A stretch of 64,000 nt of DNA from Caulobacter sp. Its GTDB lineage: Bacteria > Pseudomonadota > Alphaproteobacteria > Caulobacterales > Caulobacteraceae. Shown here piece after piece: positions 1 to 8,950 of the stretch (positions are counted from its first letter, which is position 1; every line of letters starts with the position of its first letter). The stretch lies in the NCBI RefSeq assembly GCF_017744445.1, contig NZ_JAGIBH010000004.1:1-64000 (forward strand), given 5' to 3'. Under the pieces are notes generated by a model, which was given only the letters and a program-made list of their open reading frames with translations, was not told where the DNA came from and did no database searches. The translations under genes and the position numbers were made by a program.

Positions 1-1
1 G

Positions 2-205
2 CCCTGGATCATCGACTCCCAGGTCACGACCAACGTCTACGGTCAGTACGAGTTCACCAAGGGCTGGGCGGCCAACACCCGCCTGAAGCTGGGCGTGCGC
101 AACCTGACCAACGAGAACCCGCCGCTGTCGTCAAACGGCTATCTGGGCACCGTGTACCAACCCTACGGCCGGTACTTCTACGCCAGCATCCGCAAGACCT
201 TTTAA
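2..205 (+). CDS. TonB-dependent receptor, C-terminal fragment (cut by window start)
   Basis: The frame is open from base 2 and stops at TAA 203-205, giving the last 67 residues. The sequence has the alternating polar/hydrophobic pattern of outer-membrane beta strands, the RNLTNE motif typical of the last strands of TonB-dependent receptors, and a final segment GRYFYASIRKTF. The terminal phenylalanine is the outer-membrane insertion signal recognised by BamA. Such receptors import siderophores, oligosaccharides or cobalamin using TonB energy; Caulobacter encodes many. The substrate cannot be told from this fragment. A strong hairpin follows directly. Confidence 0.9.
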   Translation, partial: PWIIDSQVTTNVYGQYEFTKGWAANTRLKLGVRNLTNENPPLSSNGYLGTVYQPYGRYFYASIRKTF

Positions 206-213
206 GCTTAAGG

Positions 214-237
214 CCGCGCTCCCTTCGGGGAGCGCGG
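214..237 (+). terminator. Hairpin terminator of the TonB receptor gene
   Basis: A perfect 10-bp GC-rich stem (214-223 with 228-237) closes on a TTCG tetraloop 9 bases after the stop codon. There is no T tract, as is common for terminators in GC-rich genomes. Confidence 0.7.
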
Positions 238-436
238 ACACCTTCCAGATCGATCGCGCGCCGACTCGCGCGCCCTAGGCCCTCGTCCCGGGATATCGCT
301 GCTCTCTGCGGTCACGACCGCGAACAGACGGGCGTCCGGACGGCCAACGCCCCGACATCAAACAATCCGATAAACCCCTGAATCTCAACGCATCTCAGGC
401 GACTGAGCGCGCGCGAATACCAATGGAATTGGGGAA

Positions 437-527
437 TGGCGGAGACGGAGGGATTCGAACCCTCGATACCCTTTTGAGGTATGCCGCTTTAGCAAAGCGG
501 TGCCTTCAGCCTCTCGGCCACGTCTCC
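437..527 (-). tRNA. tRNA-Ser (anticodon GCU)
   Basis: On the minus strand the acceptor arms GGAGACG (441-447, 521-527) pair perfectly. The D arm is of the serine/leucine class, the anticodon arm is CCGCT-TTGCTAA-AGCGG with anticodon GCT, a long variable arm follows, and the T arm contains GGTTCGAATCC. Discriminator G and the CCA end (437-439) are encoded. It reads AGC and AGU codons. Confidence 0.97.
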
Positions 528-634
528 TCCTGAGAGGGAGCGGTTCGATAGCCTGTTCGCTTCGGGATGACAACGGCCGATGTCGGAAAATTCCGATGTT
601 AACGTGACGCTCAGACGGCAGCGCTAGGTTGAAC

Positions 635-2173
635 ATGGTTTTCTCAACGAAGAGCGCCATGCGTCCTGTGTCTCCAACCACCGCCCATGCCGAAAACGCC
701 TCGGCCTTCGTCGCTTCGACGGAGGGTCCTGCGCGCCTGGGTGGGAGCGGCGGCGGAGATCCTGGACGAGCGCGACGGGGCCCCTTCCGGCCCGGCCAGC
801 TGATCCCGACGCGGGCTCGGCTGGAGGCCCGCGTGCTGGCGCGTATCTTCCGCATCGCCGACATCCTGGCGATCGCCGCCTTCGCCGTGACGGTCACGGT
901 CGAGAGCCATCCGGTCGCCGCCGCCCTGTGGGCTATCACCACCCTGATCGGCCTGCGTGCTTTGGGTGGCTACGCATTCCCGCGCAAGCAGACCCTGGCC
1001 CGCCATCTGGGCGAAGTCGCCCTGGCGCTGGGCGCGGGCCTGTTGGCCGCCGCCGTGGCTCTGGTCCCGCCGGGCAATGTCGATACCGTCACCGTCTGGA
1101 CGCTGCTGGTCGCCGCCGGCGCGCTGGCTGCTCTGCATGGCGTGTGGTGGAGCGTGATCGCGCGCGGCCGCAGCCAGGGCCGCCTGACGCCCAACATCGT
1201 CGTGGTCGGCGCCACGGCCAATGCCGAACGCCTGATCGACGCGGCCATGCGCACGGGCGAGGTCAATGTGCTGGGCGTGTTCGACGATCGCCTGGACCGC
1301 GCACCCGAGAACATCATGGGCGTGCCGGTGCTGGGCGACACGACCGCCCTGCTCGACCACCGCATCATGCCCTATGTCGACCGCGTGGTGATCGCCGTGC
1401 AGTCGACGGCCCAGAGCCGCGTGCGGCAACTGGTCGAGAAGCTGGGCGTGCTGCCCAACCCTCTGAACCTTTTCATCGACGTCGGCGGTCCGGCTGATGA
1501 CGACGCCGCCGTGGCCCGCATCGCGGCCGGCGGCGAGAACGAGCTGTCCGGAACCTCGGCCAGCGCGCGCCACGCCTGGCTCAAGCGCGCCCAGGACCTG
1601 GTCGTGACCCTGGCGGGTTTGCTGGTCGCTGGTCCGGTCATGCTGATCGTCGCCGTGGCCGTGAAGCTGGACAGCCCTGGCCCGATCTTCTTCCGCCAGC
1701 GCCGTCACGGCTTCAACAACGAGGAGATCCTCGTCTGGAAGTTCCGGTCGATGCGCCACGAGATGGCCGATGCCCAGGCCGCCCGCCAGATCAGCGCCAA
1801 TGACGACCGCGTCACCAAGGTCGGCAAGTTCATCCGCAAGACCAGTCTCGACGAGCTGCCCCAGCTGTTCAACGTGCTGCGCGGCGAGATGTCGATCGTC
1901 GGCCCCCGCCCCCACGCCATCGGCATGAAGACCGGTGGCGTGGAGTCGGCCAAGCTGGTGGCCGAATACGCTCACCGCCACCGCATGAAGCCCGGCCTGA
2001 CCGGCTGGGCCGCCATCAAGGGCTCGCGCGGTCCGGTCGACACGCCCGAGAGCGTCCGTCTGCGCGTGGCCCTGGACGTCGAATATATCGAGCGCCAGTC
2101 CTTCTGGCTGGACCTCTACGTCATCGTCATGACCATCCCCTGCCTGCTGGGGGACCGGTCGGCGGTGCGCTAG
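635..2173 (+). CDS. pssY: Undecaprenyl-phosphate sugar-1-phosphate transferase (PssY-like)
   Basis: A polyisoprenyl-phosphate hexose-1-phosphate transferase of about 512 residues that starts lipid-linked polysaccharide synthesis on undecaprenyl phosphate in the inner membrane. The N-terminal half carries hydrophobic membrane segments and a CoA-binding-like Rossmann region (VVVGATANAERLID, VPVLGDT). The C-terminal catalytic domain begins after KRAQDLVVTLAG and holds the family motifs FRQRRHG, VWKFRSM, RKTSLDELPQLFNVLRGEMS, VGPRPHA and MKPGLTGWA. ATG 635 is preceded by AGG at 626-628 with 6-base spacing; TTG 629 and ATG 660 are alternatives. It heads a + strand run with flippase, glycosyltransferase and deacetylase. 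From memory, C. crescentus has three such enzymes (PssY, PssZ, HfsE); the surrounding export genes favour PssY, but paralogue assignment needs a tree. Confidence 0.88.
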   Translation: MVFSTKSAMRPVSPTTAHAENASAFVASTEGPARLGGSGGGDPGRARRGPFRPGQLIPTRARLEARVLARIFRIADILAIAAFAVTVTVESHPVAAALWAITTLIGLRALGGYAFPRKQTLARHLGEVALALGAGLLAAAVALVPPGNVDTVTVWTLLVAAGALAALHGVWWSVIARGRSQGRLTPNIVVVGATANAERLIDAAMRTGEVNVLGVFDDRLDRAPENIMGVPVLGDTTALLDHRIMPYVDRVVIAVQSTAQSRVRQLVEKLGVLPNPLNLFIDVGGPADDDAAVARIAAGGENELSGTSASARHAWLKRAQDLVVTLAGLLVAGPVMLIVAVAVKLDSPGPIFFRQRRHGFNNEEILVWKFRSMRHEMADAQAARQISANDDRVTKVGKFIRKTSLDELPQLFNVLRGEMSIVGPRPHAIGMKTGGVESAKLVAEYAHRHRMKPGLTGWAAIKGSRGPVDTPESVRLRVALDVEYIERQSFWLDLYVIVMTIPCLLGDRSAVR

Positions 2174-2183
2174 GCGGCCGGCG

Positions 2184-3623
2184 ATGTTCTGGCGCGGGGT
2201 TCTCGGCTACCTCCCGGTCAACGTGGTTCAGGGCGTGGTGGGCCTGCTCACCATCGTCCTGTTCACGCGTGTGCTGGATCCCGCCCAATACGGCGTCTAC
2301 GCCTTGGCCTTCTCGGTCGGCAGCCTGACCCAAACGATCCTGCTGACCTGGACCGAGGCCGCCATGGCGCGGTTCCTAGCGACGCGGACCGAGGATGGTC
2401 GGCTCTCAGACCATTTCGCCACCTTGTTCCGGCTGTGGATCGGCGCGGCCGTAGTGGTGCCGCTGGCCTGCGCCATCGTGGCCGTGCTGCCGCTGAACGG
2501 CCCGCTGAAGGTCGCCGTGGTCGCGGCCCTGGCCTCGACCCTGGTTAACAGCCTGATGAAGCTGGCCTTGGAGCGCCGCCGCGCGGCCGGCGAGGTGTCG
2601 GGCGCGGCGATGCTGACCATGGCCCAGAACCTGGGTGGCTTTCTCGTTGGTCTGGGTCTGGCCTTCACCGGCCTGGGCGGCGCGGCGCCGATCCTAGGCG
2701 TCGGCGTGATCTCGGCGCTGCTGGTCGTGCTGGTGCTGCCGGACGAGCTGAAGCGCATGGCCGGCGGCAAGTTCGACAAGAGCCTGGCCCGCGCCTACGC
2801 CGCCTATGGCCTGCCGGTGTCGCTGTCGCTGATCCTGGCCCTGGTGCTGGCCAGCACCGATCGCCTGCTGCTGGGCGCGTTCCTGGATGAGGCCACGGTC
2901 GGCGTCTATCACGCGGGCTACTCGCTCGGCAGCCGCACCCTGGACGTCGTCTTCATCTGGCTGGGCATGGCCGGTGGTCCTGCCCTGATCTCCGCCCTTG
3001 AGCGCGGCGGCCAGCCGGCCCTGACCGAGGCCGCGCGCGAGCAGGCCGGCTTCATGACCCTGCTGACCCTGCCCGCCGCCGTGGGCCTCGCTTTGGTCGC
3101 CCGTCCGCTGGCCGAGCTGATGGTCGGCGAGGACCTGCGGGTCGGCGCCAGCCACGTGACGCCCTGGATCGCCGCCAGCGGCTGGCTGTCGGGCGTCACC
3201 ACCTATTATCTGCTGCAGGCCTTCACCCTGGCTCGCCGCACGCCGCTGCTGATCGTGAGCATGAGCGCGCCCGCGATCGCCAATGTGATCCTGAACCTCG
3301 TCCTGATCCCGCGCATGGGCCTGGACGGCGCCCTGTGGGCCACCACGGTCAGCTACGGCATCGGCGCCGTCGCGGCCTGGGCCCTGGGCCGCCGCGCCTG
3401 TCCGCTGCCGATCCCGTGGGACGTGCTGGCCAAGGCCGGCGCGGCCTGCGTCGCCATGGCCCTGGCCGTGCGGCTCCTCCCCTCGCCCGGCGGCGTTCTG
3501 GAGTTGGCCCTGAAGGCCGGCGCCGGCGCGGCCGTCTATGGCGCGATCGTCCTGGGCCTTGATGTCGGCGACCTGCGCGCCAAGCTTTCCAGTCTCCTTC
3601 GTCGGAGGGCCCCAGCCCTATGA
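2184..3623 (+). CDS. Wzx-type polysaccharide flippase (MATE/MVF superfamily)
   Basis: A 479-residue polytopic membrane protein with about 12-14 hydrophobic segments along its full length, beginning FWRGVLGYLPVNVVQGVVGLL, a typical start of polysaccharide-transport flippases. It would flip undecaprenyl-linked repeat units to the periplasmic face for polymerisation. It starts 10 bases after the sugar-transferase stop, and its stop overlaps the start of the glycosyltransferase by 4 bases (ATGA), so the genes are probably co-transcribed and coupled. Substrate is not deducible. Confidence 0.85.
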   Translation: MFWRGVLGYLPVNVVQGVVGLLTIVLFTRVLDPAQYGVYALAFSVGSLTQTILLTWTEAAMARFLATRTEDGRLSDHFATLFRLWIGAAVVVPLACAIVAVLPLNGPLKVAVVAALASTLVNSLMKLALERRRAAGEVSGAAMLTMAQNLGGFLVGLGLAFTGLGGAAPILGVGVISALLVVLVLPDELKRMAGGKFDKSLARAYAAYGLPVSLSLILALVLASTDRLLLGAFLDEATVGVYHAGYSLGSRTLDVVFIWLGMAGGPALISALERGGQPALTEAAREQAGFMTLLTLPAAVGLALVARPLAELMVGEDLRVGASHVTPWIAASGWLSGVTTYYLLQAFTLARRTPLLIVSMSAPAIANVILNLVLIPRMGLDGALWATTVSYGIGAVAAWALGRRACPLPIPWDVLAKAGAACVAMALAVRLLPSPGGVLELALKAGAGAAVYGAIVLGLDVGDLRAKLSSLLRRRAPAL

Positions 3624-4549
3624 CCGCGCCCATCACTGAAATCCGCATCGAGAACGCCGCCTGGGCCAGCGCCCAGCCGCGGCTGTCGGTCCTGGTCCCA
3701 ACCTTCCGCGATGATCCCGTCGCCCTGCTCAAGGCCCTGGACGATCCCAGCGCCGGGGCCGAGATCGTGGTGCTGGACGACGGCGGCGGCGATGACCGGC
3801 TGGCCGAACGCATCGCCCGCCGCGTCGAGAAGATGCGCACGCCCATCCGCTTCGTGCGCCTGTCCAGCAACGAGGGCCGCGCCAAGGGCCGCAACCGCCT
3901 GGCCAGCCATGCGCGCGGCGGCCACTTCCTGTTCCTGGACAGCGACATGCTGCCCGACACGCCGGACTTCCTGTCGCGCTGGGCCGCGGTGGCGCAGAGC
4001 GACACGCCAGTGGCGTTCGGCGGCTTCACCCTGGACCAGACGCCCCAGCGTCCCGAGCACGCCCTGCACCGGGCCATGGCGCTGAAGAGCGACTGCACGC
4101 CCGCCCCCGAGCGCGCCAAGGAACCCGAGAAGCACGTCTTCACCTCGAACCTCCTGGTCCGCCGCGACGTGTTCCAGACCATCGGCTTCGACGAGGGCTT
4201 CTCCGGCTGGGGCTGGGAGGATGTCGAGTGGGCGATGCGGGTCGTGCGCCAGCATCCGATCCTGCACATCGACAACACCGCCACGCACCTGGGCCTCGAC
4301 ACCGCGCCGACGATGGCGACCAAGTACGAGCAGTCGGCGGCCAACTTCGCCCGCGTGGTGGCCAGCCACCGCGACATCGTCAGCGCCTATCCCAGCTACA
4401 AGGTCGCCAAGGCCCTGAAGCCGTTCCCGCTGCGCGGCGTGTGGCGGCCGATGCTGAAGTCGATCGCCCTGGCCGAGGCCGCTCCCGTTTCCCTTCGCGC
4501 GTTCGCCATGCGGCTGTACCGCGCGTCCCTCTATATCGAGGCCGTCTGA
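3620..4549 (+). CDS. GT2 family glycosyltransferase
   Basis: A 309-residue GT-A fold glycosyltransferase. The N-terminal nucleotide-sugar site includes LSVLVPTFRDDP and EIVVLDDGG, the DxD metal site is FLFLDSDMLPD, and near residue 200 the acceptor-side motif GWGWEDVEWAMRV resembles the C-terminal region of galactosyltransferase-like GT2/GT7 enzymes. It probably extends the lipid-linked repeat unit in the cytoplasm. It overlaps the flippase at its start and the deacetylase ATG at its stop (TGATG), and it is the only dedicated glycosyltransferase in the locus, so others needed for the repeat unit must lie elsewhere. Confidence 0.87.
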   Translation: MTAPITEIRIENAAWASAQPRLSVLVPTFRDDPVALLKALDDPSAGAEIVVLDDGGGDDRLAERIARRVEKMRTPIRFVRLSSNEGRAKGRNRLASHARGGHFLFLDSDMLPDTPDFLSRWAAVAQSDTPVAFGGFTLDQTPQRPEHALHRAMALKSDCTPAPERAKEPEKHVFTSNLLVRRDVFQTIGFDEGFSGWGWEDVEWAMRVVRQHPILHIDNTATHLGLDTAPTMATKYEQSAANFARVVASHRDIVSAYPSYKVAKALKPFPLRGVWRPMLKSIALAEAAPVSLRAFAMRLYRASLYIEAV

Positions 4550-5322
4550 TGCAGACTTCGTTCGAGAAGGTCGACGCCTACGAGCCCGACCGCAGCCTGA
4601 AGGGCAAGCTGCGTCGCCGGCTGATCCGCCTGGCGCACCGCCGGCCGGCCAAGGTGGCGCTGGAGCGGCCGATGGTCTCGTTCAGCTTCGACGACGCCCC
4701 CGCCACCGCCTGCGAGGCCGGGGCCAAGGCGCTGGAGAAGCGTGGCCTGCTGGGCACCTACTACTTCGCCGCTGGCCTGGCCGGACGTGACGGCCCGATG
4801 GGCCGCTTCGCCACGGGCGCGGACGCTCGCCGCCTGCATGACGCCGGGCACGAGATCGCCTGCCACACCTTCTCACACCTGGACTGCGGCCAGTCGTCCA
4901 AGGCCGTGACCCTGGCCGATGTCGACCAGAACGCCGAGAGCCTGGCGCAGTGGGGCACGCCCGATCCTGTCAGCTTCGCCTATCCCTACGGCGACGTCGG
5001 CGCGCCGGCCAAGACGGCCCTGGCCGGGCGCTTCAAGACCCTGCGCGCCCTGCACCACGGCCTGATCGCCGACGGCGCCGATCTCAACCAGGCCCCTGCC
5101 GTCGGCATCGAGGGCGAGGACGGCGAGAGCGTCGCCAATGCCTGGCTGGACAAGGCCAAGGCCCGGAAGGCCTGGCTGATCCTCTACACACACGACGTGG
5201 CCGAGGAGCCCTCGCAGTGGGGCTGCACGACCGGCGCGCTGGAGCGGCTGATCGACCGGGCGGTGGCGGAAGGCTTCGATGTCGTGACCGTGGCCGAGGG
5301 GGCCAAGCGGATCGGCCTCTAG
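4549..5322 (+). CDS. Polysaccharide deacetylase (NodB/CE4 family)
   Basis: A 257-residue CE4 deacetylase. Motif 1 is VSFSFDDAPATA (general base and metal Asp) near residues 47-58, and the metal-binding HxxxH is HTFSHLDC. PYGDVGAPAK and ILYTHDV match later NodB motifs. There is no signal peptide, so it may act in the cytoplasm on lipid-linked sugar intermediates, removing N-acetyl groups, rather than on finished polymer; that location is inference. ATG 4549 overlaps the glycosyltransferase stop, so I chose it although the frame is open farther upstream. The next gene converges on it (stop at 5319). Confidence 0.87.
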   Translation: MQTSFEKVDAYEPDRSLKGKLRRRLIRLAHRRPAKVALERPMVSFSFDDAPATACEAGAKALEKRGLLGTYYFAAGLAGRDGPMGRFATGADARRLHDAGHEIACHTFSHLDCGQSSKAVTLADVDQNAESLAQWGTPDPVSFAYPYGDVGAPAKTALAGRFKTLRALHHGLIADGADLNQAPAVGIEGEDGESVANAWLDKAKARKAWLILYTHDVAEEPSQWGCTTGALERLIDRAVAEGFDVVTVAEGAKRIGL

Positions 5323-6587
5323 GCCGCGTCCTGCGCCCTGTCTGAGAAGGCCAACTTCGCCGCCAGCGCCACGAACACCGCCCAGCGGAAGTCGTTGTAC
5401 ACGACCGCGATGCTCTCGGTCAGGCTGACCAGGGTGAAGACGATAAGGAACGGGAAGGCCAGCATGGCCCCCCGATCGCGGAACACCGCCACCAGCGCCA
5501 CGGCCATGGTCTGCAGGTAGAAGAAGCCCCAGGCGGTCAGTCCGACCACGCCCATGCCGACCAGTTGCTCGATCCACGAGTTGTGGGCGTGCTGCGGGGT
5601 GAACTTGGCGTCGTGGACGATCCAGGCCAGCGGCCCCCAACCGGACTTGTCGCTCCAGACGGCGGCGTAGCCATAGCCCAACCACGGCCGCAGCTCGATC
5701 TGGCGGAAGGCGGCCTCCCAGATCTGGGTCCGGCCGGTCAGGGTGGCGTCCTTGCCCAGGATGCCGAAGAAGACGTCCGAGGCGAACACGATGAACGCCA
5801 GCAGCAGCAGGAAGCCGGTCACCCCGGTCCAGGTGGCGGCGGCGGCATAGGCCGGCCCGCGCTGGCAGATCCAGACGAAGCCCAGCGCCATCAGGCCAAG
5901 CATCAGCGAAGCCAACGAGGTCTTGGACTGCGACATCAAGACAAGGCCGATCGACAGGGCCGCGAAGCCCAGCCAGACCTTGGCCTTCGGCGGGTCCAGC
6001 AAGGCCGTGGCGCACAGCAGGCAGCAGCCCAGGGCCATCATGCCGCCCAGCGAGTTCTTCTCCAACCACAGGCCGCGCCAGGCGCCGGGGAACAGCTCGG
6101 TCATGATGCCGATCGACGGGAAGGCGATGCAGGCGATGTAGCAGGCGACGATCAGCACGCAGAATGTGATGGAGAACACCCGCGCCAGCTCCACCCATCT
6201 GAACCGGGCGGCCAAGGCCAGGCCCGACAGCGTGGTGCAGCCGACGGCGAAGCCCCGACGGATCGAGACGTCGGGCTGGATCGACCACATGATCGAAGCG
6301 GCGACCACGCCCATCAGGATGATCAGGAACGGCTGGCGGACGGTGGCCCGCACCATGTTCCAGGGCCTGCCGATGATCAGCAGGAACGCCAGGGCGTAAG
6401 CCGGCAGAAAAGCAACGCGCAGCAGGCCCGAGGCGCTCTCGTCGGCCTTCTCACCAAAGATCGGCAGCTGCCAGCCGCCGGTGTAGATAAGCAGCATGAC
6501 CACCGCGAACAGCGTGGTCAGCAGCGACGGCTCGAGCGTCCGGGCCGCTGGGCGTTCCCAGGCCGAGCCCGAGGCCACGCTGGTCAC
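5319..6587 (-). CDS. O-antigen ligase/Wzy-like polysaccharide polymerase
   Basis: A 422-residue protein with about ten hydrophobic segments and a larger periplasmic loop containing ATLTGRTQIWEAAFRQIELRPWLGYGY and the conserved HNSWIEQLVGMGVVG, the signature of the Wzy_C/O-antigen ligase family. It would polymerise repeat units delivered by the flippase. The start is GTG 6587, whose GTGA overlaps the stop of the upstream ATPase; the frame is open for another 107 codons but that stretch is the ATPase gene in another frame. Polymerase rather than ligase is inferred from the Wzx, Wzz and Wza neighbours. Confidence 0.85.
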   Translation of the reverse strand: MTSVASGSAWERPAARTLEPSLLTTLFAVVMLLIYTGGWQLPIFGEKADESASGLLRVAFLPAYALAFLLIIGRPWNMVRATVRQPFLIILMGVVAASIMWSIQPDVSIRRGFAVGCTTLSGLALAARFRWVELARVFSITFCVLIVACYIACIAFPSIGIMTELFPGAWRGLWLEKNSLGGMMALGCCLLCATALLDPPKAKVWLGFAALSIGLVLMSQSKTSLASLMLGLMALGFVWICQRGPAYAAAATWTGVTGFLLLLAFIVFASDVFFGILGKDATLTGRTQIWEAAFRQIELRPWLGYGYAAVWSDKSGWGPLAWIVHDAKFTPQHAHNSWIEQLVGMGVVGLTAWGFFYLQTMAVALVAVFRDRGAMLAFPFLIVFTLVSLTESIAVVYNDFRWAVFVALAAKLAFSDRAQDAA

Positions 6588-7285
6588 GGCAGGATCGCCT
6601 TCAGGAAGCCGGGCGTCTGGACCGAGACCTTGTTGAAGAACATGCCCGCGCAGCGTCCGCCAGCGGCGGTGATAGCGTCGCGCAGCATGGCCGGTTGGCG
6701 CACGTCGGGCTGGTCGGCCGAGACCACCAGCACCGTCTGGTCCATGTGCGAGGCTACCGTCGGACCGGCTTGCGAGCGGTCGATGGCCGGGCTGTCGACG
6801 ACGATGACCTCGGCGTGCTTGCGCAGCGCCCGCCAATAGTCCGCCGACGGAATGATGTGCGCCTGCTGGCGGCCACGCAGGGCCTCGCGGTTGAAGCGGG
6901 CGACCCACAAGCGCGGGCCGCCGACGCTATGGCCGGTCAGGAACTTGGCGTCTGGCCACACGCCGCCCTCGGCGCGCGGCGCGGGCGGCTGGACGGTGAA
7001 GAACACCGAGCCGTCGGGCGAAGCGGCCACAGGCGGCCCCATGGGGCCGTAGCGGCTGGGCTCGGAGGCCAGTTCGCGGAACTGGCTGGGGCTGTTCAGA
7101 TCCAGGTCGATCAGCCAGGTCTTGCGACCGGCGCGCCGCGAGGCGAAGCGCGCGAATTCGCGGGCGACCGTCGAGGTCCCCTCGCCCCGCCGGGCCGACA
7201 CGAATTGGATGACGTGCGGACGGCCGGCCGGCGGCGCGCCCAGCGCCCCCCAAAGCTCGGTCATCTCGACGTTCAAATCGACCAT
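6584..7285 (-). CDS. CpsD/Wzc-type cytoplasmic ATPase (BY-kinase-like), atypical P-loop
   Basis: A 233-residue P-loop protein of the MinD/BY-kinase group that would pair with the Wzz-like protein next to it to control chain length and export. The P loop is SARRGEGTSTVA near residues 31-42, where the lysine expected before S/T is threonine. A Walker A' region (TWLIDLDLNSP) and Walker B-like VIVVDSPAID follow, then VLVVSADQPDVRQPAM. The C terminus lacks the tyrosine cluster used for autophosphorylation, so kinase activity is doubtful. It lies 74 bases after the wzz-like gene and overlaps the polymerase by 4 bases. Confidence 0.8.
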   Translation of the reverse strand: MVDLNVEMTELWGALGAPPAGRPHVIQFVSARRGEGTSTVAREFARFASRRAGRKTWLIDLDLNSPSQFRELASEPSRYGPMGPPVAASPDGSVFFTVQPPAPRAEGGVWPDAKFLTGHSVGGPRLWVARFNREALRGRQQAHIIPSADYWRALRKHAEVIVVDSPAIDRSQAGPTVASHMDQTVLVVSADQPDVRQPAMLRDAITAAGGRCAGMFFNKVSVQTPGFLKAILP

Positions 7286-7359
7286 CTAACGAATCGCCGC
7301 GTACTCAGAAGCCCGCAACTTGCGACATTAACCCTGTCGGCGGAAGGCGACGAAACGGC

Positions 7360-8865
7360 TCACCGCTTGACCCCGGCCGTGGCCAGGACCGGCATGCCCA
7401 AGGTGCGCGAAGCCGATTCCGGCGTCTGCAGGCCCGGACGCAGGAACATGCGGACCAGACCGATGCACAGCGCGCTGAAAGCGCCGAACAGGATGGCCAG
7501 GATCAGCACCGGCTTCTTCAGGCTCTTGCCCGTGGTCGGAGCCACGGCGCGCTGGACGATGCGGATGTTGTCGCTGCTCTCGGCCGACATCTGCCGCTGG
7601 GCCTCGTCCTGCTGTTCCTTGACCGTGAAATCGCGGACGTTCGAGGACAGGACGTCGCGGTCGCGCGATAGCTCGTTGAACTCCGGCTCCAGCCCAGCCA
7701 GGCGCAACAGGCGGGTGTTCACGTCGGTGACCTGCTGGGCGTAGGCGGCCTGCGACTGCTGCAAGGCCGCGACTTCGGCGCGCAGGTCGTTGCGGGTGGT
7801 GGTCAGGGTCTGCCAGATCGGGTTGGGACCACTGCGACGCGCGCCCTCCCCGTTCGTTCGACCGGCGGCCAGACCGGCTTCCAGCTGGGCGATCTGGGCA
7901 TTGATGTCCTGCACCGGCTGGGCGCCGGCGGTGTAGCGGGCCAGCAGGCCTTCGCGGTCCAGCTTCAGCGCGGCCAGCTTGGTCGAGGCCGACATGTCGA
8001 CGTCGCGATAGAGGATCGCCTCGGGCGGCGTGTGCGACAGCTCGGACTCCACCGCGGCCAAGCGGCCCACGCGGTCCTGCAGCTGGGCGTCGATCGAGTA
8101 CTTCTGCTGCTCGACCTGGGCCTGCAGCTGGGTCAGGGCCGTCTTCTGGGCCGTGAAGTCGCCAATGTCGTTCGTGGTCAGGAACGACTGATAGGCTGTG
8201 TCGGCCTGCGCCAGCTTCTGCGAAAAGATGTCGCGCTGGCGCTGGAGGATGTTGCTGTCGCCGCCGATCAGCAGGCTGCGGCGGTAGACCAGATATTCCT
8301 CAAGCAGGGTGTTGAGCACCTTCTCGGCCATCTCGGGATCGTCGTTCTGGTAGCCCAGGCGGATGATCGAGTTGTCGGGCGCGGTCTGGATCTTCAGGCT
8401 TTTGCCGATGGCGTCGCGGCCTTCCATGATCAGCTTGCGCTTACCCTCGGGCGTCGCGCCGGCGTATTTGGCGGCGTGCTTGGGGAAGATCTTGGCGAAG
8501 CCGATCTTGCGGATCACCCGCTCGCGCAGCTCGCCGCTGCCCAGGATCTCGGCTTCCGACTGGATGACTTCGTCGATGTTCGGCACCGCGCCACGGCCGG
8601 CGTCGCCGGCGCGGGGTTCATAGACATATTCCTGGCCCAGGCGGACAAAGAGGCTGCTCTCGGCCGTGTAGCTTTTCTTCAGGGTCGTGGCGAAGGCGAA
8701 GCCCGCGATCACGATGACCAGGAAGACGACGAGCATCAGGAATCGCTCGCGCCACAGCAGCGTCACGAAGTCGGTCGGGGCGTATTTTGGACGCGCGCCG
8801 CCGAGCCCCGCGGCCATTCTAGGCGGCGGGTCGTGAGGCACGCTGGTCCAGGCGCTCGTCGACAT
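7360..8865 (-). CDS. Wzz/GumC-family chain-length determinant protein
   Basis: A 501-residue inner-membrane polysaccharide co-polymerase. A transmembrane segment near residues 42-60 (FLMLVVFLVIVIAGFAFATTL) is followed by the Wzz domain with AESSLFVRLGQEYVYE, a long periplasmic coiled-coil region rich in Gln and Leu, a GNVR-like tail (RDVLSSNVRDFTVKEQQDEAQ) and a second transmembrane segment near residue 460. It lacks a fused kinase domain, matching the separate ATPase downstream. It is divergent from the Wza-like gene across an 85-base gap that should hold both promoters. No clear ribosome site precedes ATG 8865. Confidence 0.88.
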   Translation of the reverse strand: MSTSAWTSVPHDPPPRMAAGLGGARPKYAPTDFVTLLWRERFLMLVVFLVIVIAGFAFATTLKKSYTAESSLFVRLGQEYVYEPRAGDAGRGAVPNIDEVIQSEAEILGSGELRERVIRKIGFAKIFPKHAAKYAGATPEGKRKLIMEGRDAIGKSLKIQTAPDNSIIRLGYQNDDPEMAEKVLNTLLEEYLVYRRSLLIGGDSNILQRQRDIFSQKLAQADTAYQSFLTTNDIGDFTAQKTALTQLQAQVEQQKYSIDAQLQDRVGRLAAVESELSHTPPEAILYRDVDMSASTKLAALKLDREGLLARYTAGAQPVQDINAQIAQLEAGLAAGRTNGEGARRSGPNPIWQTLTTTRNDLRAEVAALQQSQAAYAQQVTDVNTRLLRLAGLEPEFNELSRDRDVLSSNVRDFTVKEQQDEAQRQMSAESSDNIRIVQRAVAPTTGKSLKKPVLILAILFGAFSALCIGLVRMFLRPGLQTPESASRTLGMPVLATAGVKR

Positions 8866-8950
8866 ACGAATCCAAGCGGTTCAATCTGCCTCGCACCCTG
8901 GAGGGAGCGGCCTTAAGGGTTCGTTACCCATTCCTGTTAAGACTTGTCGC

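Noticed and set aside
644..1981. 445-codon minus-strand frame opposite the sugar transferase
   Set aside because: His/Gln/Gly-rich shadow; the + strand carries the full sugar-transferase signature.
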